32,121 nucleotides of DNA from NCBI GenBank assembly GCA_029882685.1, contig JAOUKH010000015.1, positions 1 through 32,121 of the forward strand, given 5' to 3'. Each line of letters begins with the position of its first letter. Position 1 is the first letter of the stretch. The position numbers and the translations under genes are program-made. This stretch comes from Cyclobacteriaceae bacterium. GTDB lineage: Bacteria > Bacteroidota > Bacteroidia > Cytophagales > Cyclobacteriaceae. Positions 18,137 to 26,336 of this stretch are shown here, piece after piece. The notes under the pieces were generated by a model, which made no database searches, was not told the origin of the DNA, and saw only the letters and a program-made list of their open reading frames with translations.

Positions 18137-18144
18137 CAAAAATA
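18137..18144 (-). promoter_or_regulatory. Likely rpsF operon promoter, -7 box TATTTTTG
   Basis: Minus-strand TATTTTTG fits TAnnTTTG and predicts a start site near 18133, giving a leader of about 23 nt to the rpsF ATG. The -33 region has TGTTAG rather than a clean TTTG, so the assignment rests mainly on the -7 box and position. Confidence 0.5.
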
Positions 18145-18274
18145 AAAACATCTAATGAATATTCCTAACACATCTGTTGTGCAATTTTCGAGATGTGATA
18201 GATGAAATAATTCTTGTTATAATCTGTTAAAATTTATATATTTTGAATCAATTGTTTTAATTAAATTAAAGGTC

Positions 18275-19894
18275 ATGAAAAAATATCAAATAATATGTTA
18301 TATATTAATCATAAATATATTTTTTTCTAGCTGCACTTGGTATAAGGTAATAAAATCTGATCATCCTTCTTCATTTATTAATGACCCTAAAAAGACGTTG
18401 CCGCCTTATGTAAATCATTACATTCTTCATTTTGAAGATGAATTATTGGAATTAGCTACTGTGGTGATAAATAAAAATAATCAAACAATATCAGGAAAAC
18501 CTATTCCATTTGAAGGTCTTCAGCGTGAATATTATGATAAAATAAAAAAATATAATGGATCCACAACGTTAAAAACTAATAAAGAACATAGATCAGCTGT
18601 AAAACAGATTCACCTTTATGTTCAAAATTATAGTAGTACCGAAGATGGTAAACTTTCTTTTAATTTTGATGATATTTTGAAAGTTGAAGTATCTCAAATG
18701 GCTTATGGTAAAACAACTTTTACAACTATTACGCTTGCTACTCTAGGTGTAGTTGCTGGTGGTGCTATTTTTTTAGCAATAGCGTGCGGATGTCCACATG
18801 TGTATATAGATAATAATGGCACATATGAATTGAATTCCACATTATTTACAGGAGCTAATGCATCACAATTAGAACGTCATGATTATAAAACGCTACCAAA
18901 TCACATTAGTAGCTCCGACAATTTTGAGTTAAAGATAGTAAATGAAGAGGAAGAAAGTCAATTTACAGATTTACTGGAGTTGCTTGCCGTGTATCATAGT
19001 GATAGCGTTGAAGTATTAGTAGATAAAGACGGTAATTTTCACACTATAGTTAAACCAATAACAGCAAAAAAAGGGGTAGATAATGGCACTAACAATATTC
19101 TTGATGAAATTGCTATAGCTGATAACAATTCATATCGTTTTAATGCAGATTCGACTAAGAGATTAAGTGAAGTTTTTGTGACGTTTGAAAAACCTAAAAA
19201 CATAACAAATGGCAAACTGATATTAACATTGAAAAATTCAAAATGGGCAGGTATAGTTTATAATGAATTTAGTTCTCTTTTTGGTAAGCGTTATGAGTAT
19301 TGGGTAAAAAAGAACCAAGACAAACCGAGAGAAGATCGTCTTAAATGGATGAAAGAACAAGGGATTAATCTATTGGTAGATGTTAAGACAGATAATGGCT
19401 GGGAAAACATTGAGTATGTAGAATTAGTTGGAGATGTAAGTTATAATTCTATAGTTGTACCGATGAATTTTTTAAATAAGTCAAAAGACATAGAAATAAG
19501 GTTACGATCTGGGTTCATGTTTTGGGAATTAGATTATGTGGGAATGGATTATTCAGAAAACACTTCACTTGATGTGCAAATTTTAAAGCCCATATATGCT
19601 AAAGGAAATAATGGGGAAGATTTTGTTTCAGCATTGAGTACCGAAGATGAATATTATATGGTTCATCTAGAAGATGGTTCGTCAACAAAAGTTAAGTTTG
19701 AGCCAATAGAAATTCAAGAAGGAAAGAGTAGTACGGTTCTAATTCATAGTAAAGGGTATTACATCATGAATAAAAATTACTCAGGCAAAGTCTATAGAAA
19801 AGAGTTGGCAAAATTTATAGAGCCAGGAGAATTATCTCGGTTTTCCCAGAAGCTTTATAATTATGAAATGAGAGGTGTAACAATTATTGAATAA
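18275..19894 (+). CDS. Large lipoprotein of unknown function
   Basis: 539 residues. The N-terminal signal sequence ends in lipobox FFSSC (C20), so it should be a lipid-anchored envelope protein. A second hydrophobic stretch (about 148-170) runs into CGCPHVYIDNNGTYE (C171, C173); the motif CPxVY, then LERHDYKTLP, then QFTDLLELLAVYH resembles hypothetical exported proteins I associate with Bacteroidota, but I cannot name the family. The mid-part has WVKKNQDKPREDRLKWMKEQG and beta-rich repeats; the end is hydrophilic. Its TAA shares one base with the desaturase ATG, so it is the first gene of a three-gene lipid-related operon and may serve lipid transport or enzyme assembly (inference). No clear promoter box was found. 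Confidence 0.78.
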   Translation: MKKYQIICYILIINIFFSSCTWYKVIKSDHPSSFINDPKKTLPPYVNHYILHFEDELLELATVVINKNNQTISGKPIPFEGLQREYYDKIKKYNGSTTLKTNKEHRSAVKQIHLYVQNYSSTEDGKLSFNFDDILKVEVSQMAYGKTTFTTITLATLGVVAGGAIFLAIACGCPHVYIDNNGTYELNSTLFTGANASQLERHDYKTLPNHISSSDNFELKIVNEEEESQFTDLLELLAVYHSDSVEVLVDKDGNFHTIVKPITAKKGVDNGTNNILDEIAIADNNSYRFNADSTKRLSEVFVTFEKPKNITNGKLILTLKNSKWAGIVYNEFSSLFGKRYEYWVKKNQDKPREDRLKWMKEQGINLLVDVKTDNGWENIEYVELVGDVSYNSIVVPMNFLNKSKDIEIRLRSGFMFWELDYVGMDYSENTSLDVQILKPIYAKGNNGEDFVSALSTEDEYYMVHLEDGSSTKVKFEPIEIQEGKSSTVLIHSKGYYIMNKNYSGKVYRKELAKFIEPGELSRFSQKLYNYEMRGVTIIE

Positions 19895-20979
19895 TGGAGG
19901 ATCGAATAATATTTCAAGAGGAAAAAGATGAATTTTATATTACTGCTAAAAAAAGAGTTAATGATTATTTTATGGAGATTGGTGAAATAGGCAAGAAGAA
20001 TATTTTTTTATACTTTAAAGCAATTCTTTTTCTGTCAATACATGTTATACTTTATCTGCTTCTCTTGAAGTCGGAAAATATTTGGATTGCTGCGTCTTGT
20101 ATGATTTTGATGGGACCTATGTCTATACTTATCGGAATCAATATTGCTCATGATGGTGCACATGGAGCAATATCTAAATATAAAATTGTCAATAAATTTT
20201 TTCTTTCGCTTTTAGATTTTCTTGGGGCAAATTCATATATGTGGAAAAACAGACATGTACATTCGCATCATTTATATCCGAACATTTTGAATAGCGATGC
20301 TGACTTAAAACAAAATCCATTAATTAGAATTTTCCCCAACGATGAGTTAAAATCATATCATCGCTATCAATATTTGTATGCGCCATTCTTATATTTATTA
20401 TACACTATGAATTGGTTACTGTTTAGAGATTTCCATGATTTTACGGCAGAAAAAATAGGATCGTTTAAAATAAAGCAACATCCTAAAAATGAATTTTTAA
20501 AACTACTACTCTTTAAAAGTATTTACCTTTCTTACATTTTGATAGTACCTGTTATTTATTCAAATTTATCTATTTCCGCTATTATTTTGAGTTATATTTT
20601 AATGAATTTTTCAGCTAGCATATTAATTACACTTGCTTTAATACCGTCTCATGTAGCAGAAAATTCTTTATTCCCCTTGCCTGACGAAAAAGGAATGATG
20701 CCGAATTCATGGTCACATCATCAAGTGCTAACAATTATTGATTTCGCTACTAAGAATAGATTTTTAAATTTCTTTTTCGGAGGTTTTAATCATCATGTAG
20801 CTCATCATTTATTTCCGAAAATTTGTCATATTCACTATCCCAAAATAACGCCAATTATAAAACAAACTGCTCAAGAATTTGGGTTAAAATATAATTATGA
20901 AGACAGCTTTATTAATGCATATATTTCACATTTTAAGCTATTGAAAAATAACGGAAAACTAATCTTAAATCAGACTTAA
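19894..20979 (+). CDS. Membrane fatty-acid desaturase (DesA/linoleoyl-CoA desaturase-like)
   Basis: Integral-membrane di-iron desaturase introducing a double bond into an acyl chain. 361 residues with hydrophobic segments around 38-58, 63-85, 160-176, 205-222 and 226-251. The three histidine boxes are complete: HDGAH (86-90), HVHSHH (121-126) and HHVAHH (300-305). NSYMWKNRH, YHRYQYLYAPFLYLLYT and IPSHVAENSLFP match the COG3239-type acyl desaturases common in Bacteroidota; regioselectivity cannot be read from sequence. It overlaps the lipoprotein gene by 1 bp and is followed 2 bp later by a hydroxylase-family gene, so the three are almost certainly one transcript. Confidence 0.92.
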   Translation: MEDRIIFQEEKDEFYITAKKRVNDYFMEIGEIGKKNIFLYFKAILFLSIHVILYLLLLKSENIWIAASCMILMGPMSILIGINIAHDGAHGAISKYKIVNKFFLSLLDFLGANSYMWKNRHVHSHHLYPNILNSDADLKQNPLIRIFPNDELKSYHRYQYLYAPFLYLLYTMNWLLFRDFHDFTAEKIGSFKIKQHPKNEFLKLLLFKSIYLSYILIVPVIYSNLSISAIILSYILMNFSASILITLALIPSHVAENSLFPLPDEKGMMPNSWSHHQVLTIIDFATKNRFLNFFFGGFNHHVAHHLFPKICHIHYPKITPIIKQTAQEFGLKYNYEDSFINAYISHFKLLKNNGKLILNQT

Positions 20980-20981
20980 TT

Positions 20982-21749
20982 ATGCTAGAGTGGGGAATTT
21001 TCATACCAGCTACTGCTCTATTTTTTATTCTTTATTTTCATTTTTTCAATAAACTATTTAATGGTAAAAAAGTGATTTATAAAATTGAAATTGCTCAAGA
21101 ATTACGTCCTTTTAAATTTGAAATTTTATACACTTGTATCTCGTTGATTTTATTTTTATTAGTTGGAGTTTTTCTTGGATATTCTATTGATAATGGATGG
21201 ACGGTAGTTTATCATGAAGTTGGATTTTCAGCTTTAGAAATAATTTATCTGATTTCTAGTTTGTTCATAGCATTAATTATACACGATATATATTTTTATT
21301 TAATTCATCGATTCTTACATATAAAAATTATATATAAGTACGTCCATTCTTGGCATCACAAAACGCATAATACAAATGCATGGGCAGCCTTTTCATTTCA
21401 TCCTATTGAGGGGGTCTTGCAAATAGGAATAGTTCCTATTATAGCGTACTTCTTACCATTACAAATAATTGTTTTATTTTTATTTACTAGTTTTCTTTTG
21501 TTTATGAGTGTATATGGACACTCTGGCTATGAATTGAGAGCAAATAAATTAAAAGTGTTAAATATATTTAACACTTCTTTACATCATTTTCAGCATCACA
21601 AATTTATTAATTATAACTATGGTATTTATTTTAATATTTGTGATAGGTTGTTCTCCACTAACCATCCTGAATATTTTAATGCAGTTAAAAAAATTGGAAA
21701 TAGAATTATTGATGATAAAAAAAAGATTAGTGATCCCAATCTCGTTTAA
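20982..21749 (+). CDS. Sterol-desaturase/fatty-acid hydroxylase family protein
   Basis: Membrane di-iron oxygenase of the FA_hydroxylase superfamily, 255 residues with about four to five hydrophobic segments. Histidine clusters fit the family: HDIYFYLIHRFLH (H101, H109, H113), HSWHH (H122, H125, H126), H140 in FHPIEG and HHFQHH (201-206). Bacterial members hydroxylate or desaturate fatty acids, carotenoids, hopanoid-like or sphingoid lipids; this one is more likely a lipid hydroxylase given its desaturase neighbour. Two base pairs separate it from the desaturase. Its 3' end overlaps the convergent GNAT gene by 23 bp. Confidence 0.9.
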   Translation: MLEWGIFIPATALFFILYFHFFNKLFNGKKVIYKIEIAQELRPFKFEILYTCISLILFLLVGVFLGYSIDNGWTVVYHEVGFSALEIIYLISSLFIALIIHDIYFYLIHRFLHIKIIYKYVHSWHHKTHNTNAWAAFSFHPIEGVLQIGIVPIIAYFLPLQIIVLFLFTSFLLFMSVYGHSGYELRANKLKVLNIFNTSLHHFQHHKFINYNYGIYFNICDRLFSTNHPEYFNAVKKIGNRIIDDKKKISDPNLV

Positions 21750-22314
21750 TAAACCAAACTTTTATGCCGTTGTAACCAGTTTCCCATTCATCGTATATAC
21801 TAAACCCATATCTTTGGTATAGCGTCAGGTATTTTTCAACAGTAGTTTCGGCATATATTGGTAGTTGTAATTTTTTGGAGTATTCAAATACAAAATTTCG
21901 GATTTCAATAATAGTATTTACCCCATTACTATTATTTTCAACACCAATCATCCAAAAATAGAGGTGTGGAAATTTCGGTCGCCTACTTACAATTTCTTTC
22001 TCTCTTTTAATAATACTCCATGCTCTATCCCAACCAATACAATAATTACCCAAATCAATATATCCCAAAAGTTTTTTAATGGAATTTTGCTTTAACCAAT
22101 TTTTATAAATTAGTGCGATTCCTTTTTCATCTAATGTTATAAAAGCACCTTTTTTTTGCATAGATGTTGATAAACAATACTTGCATAGTACTTGTAGTCG
22201 ATTAAGAATTTTTTTATCTTTTTTGATCACCCATAAGGCACCTGGATTGTCCTTAAAGGCAGTCACAAGAATTTGTAAAGCTTTTTGTTGATTATTTTTT
22301 GTTACTTTTAGCAT
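21727..22314 (-). CDS. GNAT-family N-acetyltransferase-like protein
   Basis: 195 residues. The second half has the GNAT layout: a core strand LYFWMIGVENN, a CoA-loop region, a helix and a C-terminal LPIYAETTVEKYLTLYQRYGFSIYDEW, where AET and YxRYGF are typical. The pyrophosphate-binding loop, normally Q/RxxGxG/A, is degenerate here (NNSNGVNT), so acetyl-CoA binding may be altered. Substrate unknown. It lies 22 bp downstream of the radical SAM gene on the same strand and is probably co-transcribed. Its last 23 bp overlap the convergent hydroxylase gene. Confidence 0.8.
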   Translation of the reverse strand: MLKVTKNNQQKALQILVTAFKDNPGALWVIKKDKKILNRLQVLCKYCLSTSMQKKGAFITLDEKGIALIYKNWLKQNSIKKLLGYIDLGNYCIGWDRAWSIIKREKEIVSRRPKFPHLYFWMIGVENNSNGVNTIIEIRNFVFEYSKKLQLPIYAETTVEKYLTLYQRYGFSIYDEWETGYNGIKVWFIKRDWDH

Positions 22315-22336
22315 TTCATTAAGGTATTTTTAAACC

Positions 22337-23392
22337 TTATTCAGCCTCGCAAAGTTCAGTGTCACTAGTGGGCAAGGTCATTTTTGCTTTGCAAAAAGGG
22401 CATGGGTATAAGTTTCCATCATAATCGAGAAAGAGATATGATTTTCCTCCTCCACATGGCATCATTTTTCGATATGCTGCTGGATATATAACAGTTGGGC
22501 TGTCAAAAAATGCTGGATTAAAGTTGTATTTTTTACTAATTCTTTCCAGAGACTCTTTATGCTTTATTTCTAGTTCAACATCCTTGTCTTGATAATTACC
22601 AACACCTCTTGGTTCAAGTATATTAACAATTGGTACATCTAATTCTTGAGCCAATGAAATAAAAATTTCAACGCTATTCGAGTCTATATATTCTTTGGTA
22701 GGACAGATATTAATAGCAACAAATATCCCCACCTCTTGTAGGTTTTTTATGCCTTCAAGAACCCAATAGTATGATTTTTGATTACCTCGAAATTGATTAT
22801 GCTCTTCTTCAATATGGTGATCCAAGCTTATGGCAGCTCCATTTAGTCCTGCTTTTTTTAACAATTTAGCTTTTTCAATAGTTAATCCATAAGCTGAAGT
22901 ATATATCCATTGATCGCATTTATTGTTATAACGAGTAATTAATTTCACTAAATCTTCAAAACGACTTAAAGGCTCTCCTCCAGAATAGACTAGTTGCCCT
23001 ACATTTTTTTTTATAAATGGGTCTATTCTTGAGATAATATCATCATAGGAAAGAACATCTTGATTATATAATGTTGCTCCTTCACTACAGTGTTCACACT
23101 TTAGTGGACACCTTTTAGTAATAGCTATTAATAAACGTCTTAATGACATGTGTTCATCAGATATATACTCTAATTCATGAAGGTGATTTATGAAAAATGA
23201 ATTAAATGCTTTTGATGGCCAAGCTGGATTATAAATATCCCAAACATATTTCCCATTAGTTTTAAAAGCTCTTACAAGTTTATTCTTGCCCATCATTAAC
23301 TTAAAGTTGTTGATTAACTTATAAACTATTTTAAGAGACTTTAAGGGATTGCTATATGCTATACAGCCAACCCACCATATGTTAATTAACAT
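22337..23392 (-). CDS. Radical SAM protein with C-terminal SPASM/Twitch-like cysteines
   Basis: Radical SAM enzyme of about 351 residues from the ATG at 23392. An in-frame TTG at 23443 would add 17 residues, but ATG is preferred. The S-adenosylmethionine cluster motif is C-x3-C-x2-C in KRCPLKCEHCSEG (about C95, C99, C102), followed by VYSGGEPLSR. C-terminal cysteines (about C313, C331, C334, C348, in PCGGGKSYLFLDYDG, CPFC and ELCEAE) suggest an auxiliary Fe-S cluster, as in peptide- or protein-modifying members. No small precursor peptide was seen beside it; the adjacent GNAT gene hints at a modification pathway. The first 30 residues are rather hydrophobic, possibly for membrane association. 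It ends soon after the last Cys; no frameshift evident. Confidence 0.86.
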   Translation of the reverse strand: MLINIWWVGCIAYSNPLKSLKIVYKLINNFKLMMGKNKLVRAFKTNGKYVWDIYNPAWPSKAFNSFFINHLHELEYISDEHMSLRRLLIAITKRCPLKCEHCSEGATLYNQDVLSYDDIISRIDPFIKKNVGQLVYSGGEPLSRFEDLVKLITRYNNKCDQWIYTSAYGLTIEKAKLLKKAGLNGAAISLDHHIEEEHNQFRGNQKSYYWVLEGIKNLQEVGIFVAINICPTKEYIDSNSVEIFISLAQELDVPIVNILEPRGVGNYQDKDVELEIKHKESLERISKKYNFNPAFFDSPTVIYPAAYRKMMPCGGGKSYLFLDYDGNLYPCPFCKAKMTLPTSDTELCEAE

Positions 23393-23613
23393 TAGCAAGC
23401 GTACAATGTTATATTCAGTCCTATTTATTCTTCTGTATCTCAATACAATTGGTTTTGATAGTTAATTTAATAAAATTTATTCAATATTAAATAGTAAACT
23501 CTATGTGTTTACATACTACAGCCTTTACCACTCTAATATCAATTCACACAAAATACCAATACTCATAGGTATTTAATCAATGATTTGTTTAAGGCATATA
23601 CAGTCTTTATTTT

Positions 23614-23634
23614 TGGAGTAATCGGATTACTCCA
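23614..23634. promoter_or_regulatory. Perfect 21-bp palindrome upstream of the SMP-30-like gene
   Basis: Arms TGGAGTAATC and GATTACTCCA around a single G, ending 28 bp before the ATG at 23663. Ten paired bases including several G-C pairs are unlikely by chance in this AT-rich DNA. It fits an operator for a dimeric repressor or activator, or a hairpin in the leader. Its position supports 23663 over the longer reading frame from TTG 23585 that would cross it. Confidence 0.65.
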
Positions 23635-23662
23635 TTTTATCATCTATAGCCCTAAAAACTCC

Positions 23663-24709
23663 ATGCAAAAAATATTTTACACTTTAGTGATTGTCGTCTT
23701 TATTGGACTTATGATGAGTTGTCAGAATACTACTACTAATAATGGTGTTACTGAAGATACTGAGAAACAAGTAGCTGTTAAAACTATTGGTTCTATAGAA
23801 TTTATAGACGAATCATTTAAAAATCTAGTTTCTAAAGGTGCTAAAATAGAAGTGTTGGCAGAAGGGTTTGAGTGGACAGAAGGCCCTTTGTGGATAGAAG
23901 AAGGAGGTTATTTGTTGTTTTCTGATATTCCTCCGAATAGTATTTTCCGTTGGGATGATATAAATGGTATTAAGCTATATCTGAAACCATCTGGATATAC
24001 TGGTAAAGAAGAGAGAGGAGGTGAACTAGGTTCAAATGGGTTGCTTTTAAATAGTAATGATGAATTAGTACTTTGTCAGCATGGTGATCGAAGAATAGCC
24101 AAAATGGATGCCCCTCTTAGCAACCCAGTATCCAAATTTGTTACATTGGCTGACACCTATGATGAAAAGAGATTTAATAGCCCAAATGATGCTATTTTTC
24201 ATAGTAGCGGTGATTTGTATTTCACTGATCCACCGTATGGTTTAGTTGATAATGTAAACGATTCTACAAAAGAAATACCTTTTCAAGGAGTGTATAAGTT
24301 AGACAATAGTGGTAAAGTTTATTTACTTATTGATAGCCTAACCAGACCAAATGGTATTGTGTTTTCTCCTGATGAACAAAAGTTATATGTAGCTAATTCA
24401 GACCCAGAACGTGCTTGGTGGTCGATGTATAATATTGATGACTTAGGTAATATTGTAGCTGGCCATATAATGTATGATGCTACTGATTTGGTAGGGCAGG
24501 AGAAAGGTCTTCCAGATGGAATGGCAATTGATAGTAATGGAAATATTTGGGCTACTGGTCCTGGAGGAATTTTTGTTTTTAATTCCCAAGGTCAGTTAAT
24601 AGGTAAATTAAAGACAGGTGAAGCCACAGCTAACTGTACTTTTGATACGCAAGAAAAATACCTTTATATAACGGCAGATATGTATTTATTACGATTGCCG
24701 TTAAAGTAA
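23663..24709 (+). CDS. SMP-30/gluconolactonase/LRE-family lipoprotein
   Basis: Six-bladed beta-propeller lactonase family, 348 residues from the ATG at 23663. That start gives a clean lipoprotein signal (MQKIFYTLVIVVFIGLMMSC, lipobox C20), so the enzyme is anchored in the envelope. Propeller signatures include EGFEWTEGPLW, YLLFSDIPPNSIFRW, RFNSPNDAIFHSSGDLYFTDPPYG, RPNGIVFSPDEQKLYVAN and GLPDGMAIDSNGNIWATGPGGI; the Glu, two Asn and Asp expected to hold the divalent metal are all in place. Likely hydrolyses a sugar lactone in the periplasm; substrate unknown. It stands alone behind a perfect palindrome, so it may be induced by its own substrate (inference). Convergent with the coiled-coil gene. 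Confidence 0.9.
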   Translation: MQKIFYTLVIVVFIGLMMSCQNTTTNNGVTEDTEKQVAVKTIGSIEFIDESFKNLVSKGAKIEVLAEGFEWTEGPLWIEEGGYLLFSDIPPNSIFRWDDINGIKLYLKPSGYTGKEERGGELGSNGLLLNSNDELVLCQHGDRRIAKMDAPLSNPVSKFVTLADTYDEKRFNSPNDAIFHSSGDLYFTDPPYGLVDNVNDSTKEIPFQGVYKLDNSGKVYLLIDSLTRPNGIVFSPDEQKLYVANSDPERAWWSMYNIDDLGNIVAGHIMYDATDLVGQEKGLPDGMAIDSNGNIWATGPGGIFVFNSQGQLIGKLKTGEATANCTFDTQEKYLYITADMYLLRLPLK

Positions 24710-24740
24710 CAAGAAATTAGTTCTTTTTACTAATTACCTC

Positions 24741-25670
24741 TTATTTCACCACAAAAGTGTGCGAACCCATTTTATAATCTTCAGTATATACTTCCATTGT
24801 ATATTGACCTAGTGCGTAGTCACTACCTTTATCGTATAGAAATGTTACTGTTTGTTTAGAATTATCGAATAATATTTCCTGACTTGCTGTGTAGAATGTC
24901 TCTTTATCGTTGAGCATAAAAGTGCCAGAGCCATTAGCAACATCAAAAAGTACCTGACCATTGTTATCTATAATACGAATTAGAATGTCTTTTCCTTCAA
25001 TTGGAGCAACATTATTCTCTGAAATTTCAAAAGTCACTTTTAATTTATCAATATGCTTGTTCCTGAATGGAGATGACCGTTCCTTGTTATTAGTGTTTAT
25101 AGCAAGTATGCCAATATTTTCTGCTTTTAATTGAGAAGCCATAGCTACTTTACTAGCTAATTTCTCTGATTCTTCACTCAAAGAGCTAATCTCACTTGTT
25201 AACTCATTTTTTTCAACTTTTAAACCTGTGTTCTCTGTTAGTAATTCATTATTTACTTCTCTTAGTTTTAGAATTTCTTCATCTTTTAGTTTAAGAAGTT
25301 CCTGATAACCAGCCACTTTATCGTTTAAGGAAGAAATTACTTTTCGATTTGCTGTACGAGTATATTGTAACTGGTTTCTTTCCTTTTCAATTTCTGCTTT
25401 GGCTTCTTCAAGTTCAGTGATGTCACCTCCTAGCCTTTCAATTTCTTCGATTCTTTCATCCAACTCATTGCTAATTTCTTCAAGTTGGGTTAATGTACCT
25501 GATAATTCTAGTTCAGTACTTTCTATACGTTCGTCTTTTGCTTTTTTATCTTCATAGTCAAGATAAATTTTCACACCTTGTATAATTACTATTATGGATA
25601 GTAAAGCAATAATTATGGGAATCCTTTTAGAGTTGTTGGATGAAGTTGGCTCAGAAGTATTTGTAGTCAT
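24741..25670 (-). CDS. Membrane-anchored coiled-coil protein with C-terminal beta domain
   Basis: 309 residues, function unknown. A short polar N-terminus is followed by one membrane helix (about 17-38), then a long heptad-rich coiled coil (about 40-180; many ELE, EEI, LKDEEILKL segments), then a globular C-terminal domain (about 190-309) rich in beta strands, e.g. KLKVTFEISENNVAPIEGK, ILIRIIDNNGQVLFD and SGTFMLNDKETFY. No signal cleavage site, so it is probably anchored in the inner membrane with the coil in the periplasm. The architecture recalls conserved hypothetical proteins of Cytophagales, from memory only. Monocistronic; no promoter box found. Confidence 0.8.
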   Translation of the reverse strand: MTTNTSEPTSSNNSKRIPIIIALLSIIVIIQGVKIYLDYEDKKAKDERIESTELELSGTLTQLEEISNELDERIEEIERLGGDITELEEAKAEIEKERNQLQYTRTANRKVISSLNDKVAGYQELLKLKDEEILKLREVNNELLTENTGLKVEKNELTSEISSLSEESEKLASKVAMASQLKAENIGILAINTNNKERSSPFRNKHIDKLKVTFEISENNVAPIEGKDILIRIIDNNGQVLFDVANGSGTFMLNDKETFYTASQEILFDNSKQTVTFLYDKGSDYALGQYTMEVYTEDYKMGSHTFVVK

Positions 25671-25742
25671 ATAAGTTTCTAACTTTAATTTATCATAAAA
25701 TTATTGTTTATTTATAGTTAATGCAAACCCTTTTTTATATCA

Positions 25743-26336
25743 GTGGGAGTAGAATTGAACGAATGCTTTTGGGCAGGTAAATATGAAACTAATAATACGG
25801 GATGGGATATAGGTGAAATATCTAGACCTATAAAAGAATATATTGATCAGATTAATGATAAAGAAATAAAAATTCTTATTCCTGGAGGAGGGAATAGTTA
25901 TGAAGCCGGGTATTTATATGAAAATGGATTTGTTAATGTATTTGTTGTAGATATTTCTCGACTTCCATTAGAAAATTTTAGTAAGCGTTGTGTGAACTTT
26001 CCTAAAGACCATTTAATTCATGCTAATTTTTTCGATATAGATTTGCGATTTGATTTAATAATTGAACAAACCTTTTTCTGTGCAATAAACCCTCAATTGC
26101 GTAATAAGTATGCTCATAAAATGCATCAGTTATTAGAACCAAACGGAAAACTTATAGGTGTTTTGTTTGATGATGAATTAAATAAAGATCACCCACCATT
26201 TGGTGGGAATAAGTTGGAGTATAAAAATCACTTTAAACAGTACTTCAATTTTAATGTGTTCGAATCATGTTATAATTCTATAGAACCTAGAAAAGAAAAA
26301 GAGTTGTTTATAAATTTGATAAAAAAGAAAAGCTAA
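25743..26336 (+). CDS. TPMT-like class I SAM-dependent methyltransferase
   Basis: 197 residues, thiopurine S-methyltransferase superfamily. ECFWAGKYETNNTGWDIGEISRPIKEYI is the characteristic opening (Trp-Asp-Ile-Gly), followed by the SAM-binding loop ILIPGGGNSYEAGYL (44-58) and acidic D70 in VFVVDIS. Substrate unknown; bacterial members methylate thiols, selenium, tellurite or halides. The start is GTG at 25743: the frame is open back to a stop at 25719 and contains no ATG, so this is the best available start. The stop overlaps the convergent small membrane protein by 4 bp. Confidence 0.85.
   Translation: MGVELNECFWAGKYETNNTGWDIGEISRPIKEYIDQINDKEIKILIPGGGNSYEAGYLYENGFVNVFVVDISRLPLENFSKRCVNFPKDHLIHANFFDIDLRFDLIIEQTFFCAINPQLRNKYAHKMHQLLEPNGKLIGVLFDDELNKDHPPFGGNKLEYKNHFKQYFNFNVFESCYNSIEPRKEKELFINLIKKKS

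Noticed and set aside
22337-22400. Frameshift truncating the radical SAM C-terminus
   Set aside because: The last auxiliary-cluster cysteine is still in frame and the downstream 22 bp lead straight into the GNAT start; nothing indicates lost sequence.
23585-23662. N-terminal extension of the SMP-30-like protein from TTG
   Set aside because: It would place a second hydrophobic stretch before a perfect lipoprotein signal and translate through a 21-bp palindrome; ATG at 23663 is better.
23393-23662. RiPP-type precursor peptide beside the radical SAM gene
   Set aside because: No short ORF with a plausible leader/core was seen on either strand in this 270-bp gap.
24715-24735. Terminator hairpin between the SMP-30-like and coiled-coil genes
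   Set aside because: AATTAGT/ACTAATT stem is only 7 bp, nearly all A-T, with the T-run in the loop; too weak to call.
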